Origin: AP-15 sp963846635
GTDB lineage: Bacteria; Pseudomonadota; Alphaproteobacteria; ATCC43930; CGMCC-115725
Direction: 5' to 3'
Length of the DNA: 64,000 nt
NCBI GenBank assembly: GCA_963846635.1
Contig: CAWJXM010000056.1
Location: 1 to 64,000, forward strand
Shown here: one piece after another, positions 63,250-64,000 of the stretch
Numbering within the stretch: position 1 is the stretch's first letter
Layout: the number at the start of each line of letters is the position of its first letter
Program-made: the position numbers and the translations under genes
Notes under the pieces: generated by a model
Database searches by the model: none
The model's input: the letters and a program-made list of their open reading frames with translations, nothing else
What the model was told of the DNA's origin: nothing

Positions 63250-64000
63250 ATGGCTGACTTATCCATTCCGAACCGGCCGATCGAAGGGTTGAGCGCCTGG
63301 GTGCGCGTCGATATACGCTCCGAGGATTGGCAGGTTGAACTCGACTCCGCCTGTCGTGACGAAATCCGGCGAGCCGTCGATGAATTGCGCGCCTATCCGC
63401 TGCCGACGGTCGTTCTGTCGGCACAGGATTTCGCGATGCCAGCCTGCCGCCAGGCGATGGCGCGGGCGCGCGCGATCCTCGCATCGGGTGTGCGCTTTGC
63501 GGTCGTCGACCGGCTACCGGTCGAGGAGATGAATGCGAACGAGGCGACCGCGATCTATTGGCTGTTATCGAGCATGATCGCCCGTCCTGTCGCACAAAAG
63601 CTCGACGGGACGCTGATCTACGATGTGCTCGACACCGGGCAGGAGGCGTTGCCGGGATCGGGGGTGCGGCCCGACAAGACCAACATCGAGATCCGCTTTC
63701 ATAACGACAACGCCTATAACGCCACGCCGCCCGACTATATCGGCCTGTTGTGCCTGCGCCGTGCGTTGAGCGGCGGCCACAGCCGGGTCATTAGCTTTCA
63801 CACCACCCACAATCAAATGCTGGCGCGCTGCCCCGAGCGGTTGGGCCGGCTTTACGAGCCGTTCTGGTTTGATCGGCAGCGTGAGTTCCATCCGGGTGAA
63901 AGCCCAATCTTTGCCGCCCCGGTTTTCGAGAGTGGTGCCGAACTCAAGGCTCGGTTCAGCCTGCACCAGATCAACAGCGGCTATGCGCTGCGGGGTGAAC
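63250..64000 (+). CDS. TauD/TfdA-family 2-oxoglutarate dioxygenase, cut by the window end
   Basis: The frame is open from ATG 63250, after GGAAAGG, to the end of the window; 250 codons are seen. The sequence has the TauD-fold iron motif FHNDNAYN with His151 and Asp153, preceded by VRPDKTNIEIR and followed by DYIGLLCLRRALSGGHSRVISFHTTHN. The distal His is beyond the window or in the last part. These enzymes hydroxylate small molecules such as taurine or herbicide side chains; the substrate is unknown. Confidence 0.82.
   Translation, partial: MADLSIPNRPIEGLSAWVRVDIRSEDWQVELDSACRDEIRRAVDELRAYPLPTVVLSAQDFAMPACRQAMARARAILASGVRFAVVDRLPVEEMNANEATAIYWLLSSMIARPVAQKLDGTLIYDVLDTGQEALPGSGVRPDKTNIEIRFHNDNAYNATPPDYIGLLCLRRALSGGHSRVISFHTTHNQMLARCPERLGRLYEPFWFDRQREFHPGESPIFAAPVFESGAELKARFSLHQINSGYALRGE

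Overview
The window reads as a 64 kb chromosomal segment of a GC-rich alphaproteobacterium. Three things point there: an ATP12-type F1-ATPase assembly chaperone (a family of Alphaproteobacteria and mitochondria), its position behind a pseudouridine synthase and rarA, and dispersed palindromes of the kind common between genes in this class. A genus cannot be named from the sequence. No rRNA, tRNA, CRISPR array, prophage or replication origin was recognised.

Layout. 0-10.5 kb holds a broken ClC chloride-channel gene divergent from a MarR regulator, a probable envelope set (LpxH-like phosphoesterase, family 2 glycosyltransferase, NodU-type carbamoyltransferase), and the housekeeping run rarA / pseudouridine synthase / ATP12. 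10.7-37.4 kb is a dense accessory catabolic region. It contains a quinone oxidoreductase, an MFS carrier, split ThDP decarboxylase genes, a thiolase-fold protein with a DUF35 partner, a class II aldolase, a mandelate-racemase-family enzyme with dihydropyrimidinase, acetamidase/formamidase, ada with a 2-oxoglutarate oxygenase, two gamma-glutamyltransferase-region genes, flavin and Rieske-reductase-type oxidoreductases, a cupin, an amidohydrolase, a disulfide reductase-like flavoprotein and SDRs. 37.5-44.3 kb has a PLP enzyme, phosphoglycerate kinase, stress-type CBS/BON and DUF1269 genes and several unknowns. 44.8-49 kb is a second small catabolic run (VOC, LLM, SDR, ThDP enzyme).

49-53.8 kb is the most distinctive locus: a leftward three-gene operon of a QueC-like PP-loop protein with a four-cysteine zinc site, a BTAD-type regulator with TolB-like and TPR domains, and a second copy of that regulator lacking its DNA-binding half. 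An AT-richer upstream region carries direct repeats and an ISAs1-family transposase. 55.8-61.3 kb is a probable polysaccharide-uptake or degradation run (heparinase II/III-like, MFS, an unrecognised protein, esterase). The window ends with mntH and the start of a TauD-family dioxygenase.

A recurrent theme is damage. Six otherwise well-conserved genes carry seven single-base frameshifts or stops (ClC, ThDP alpha subunit, class II aldolase, an SDR, CBS-BON, and the protein at 59.2 kb), and one transposase is truncated. Either the accessory region is decaying or the assembly has indel errors; read-level data would separate the two.
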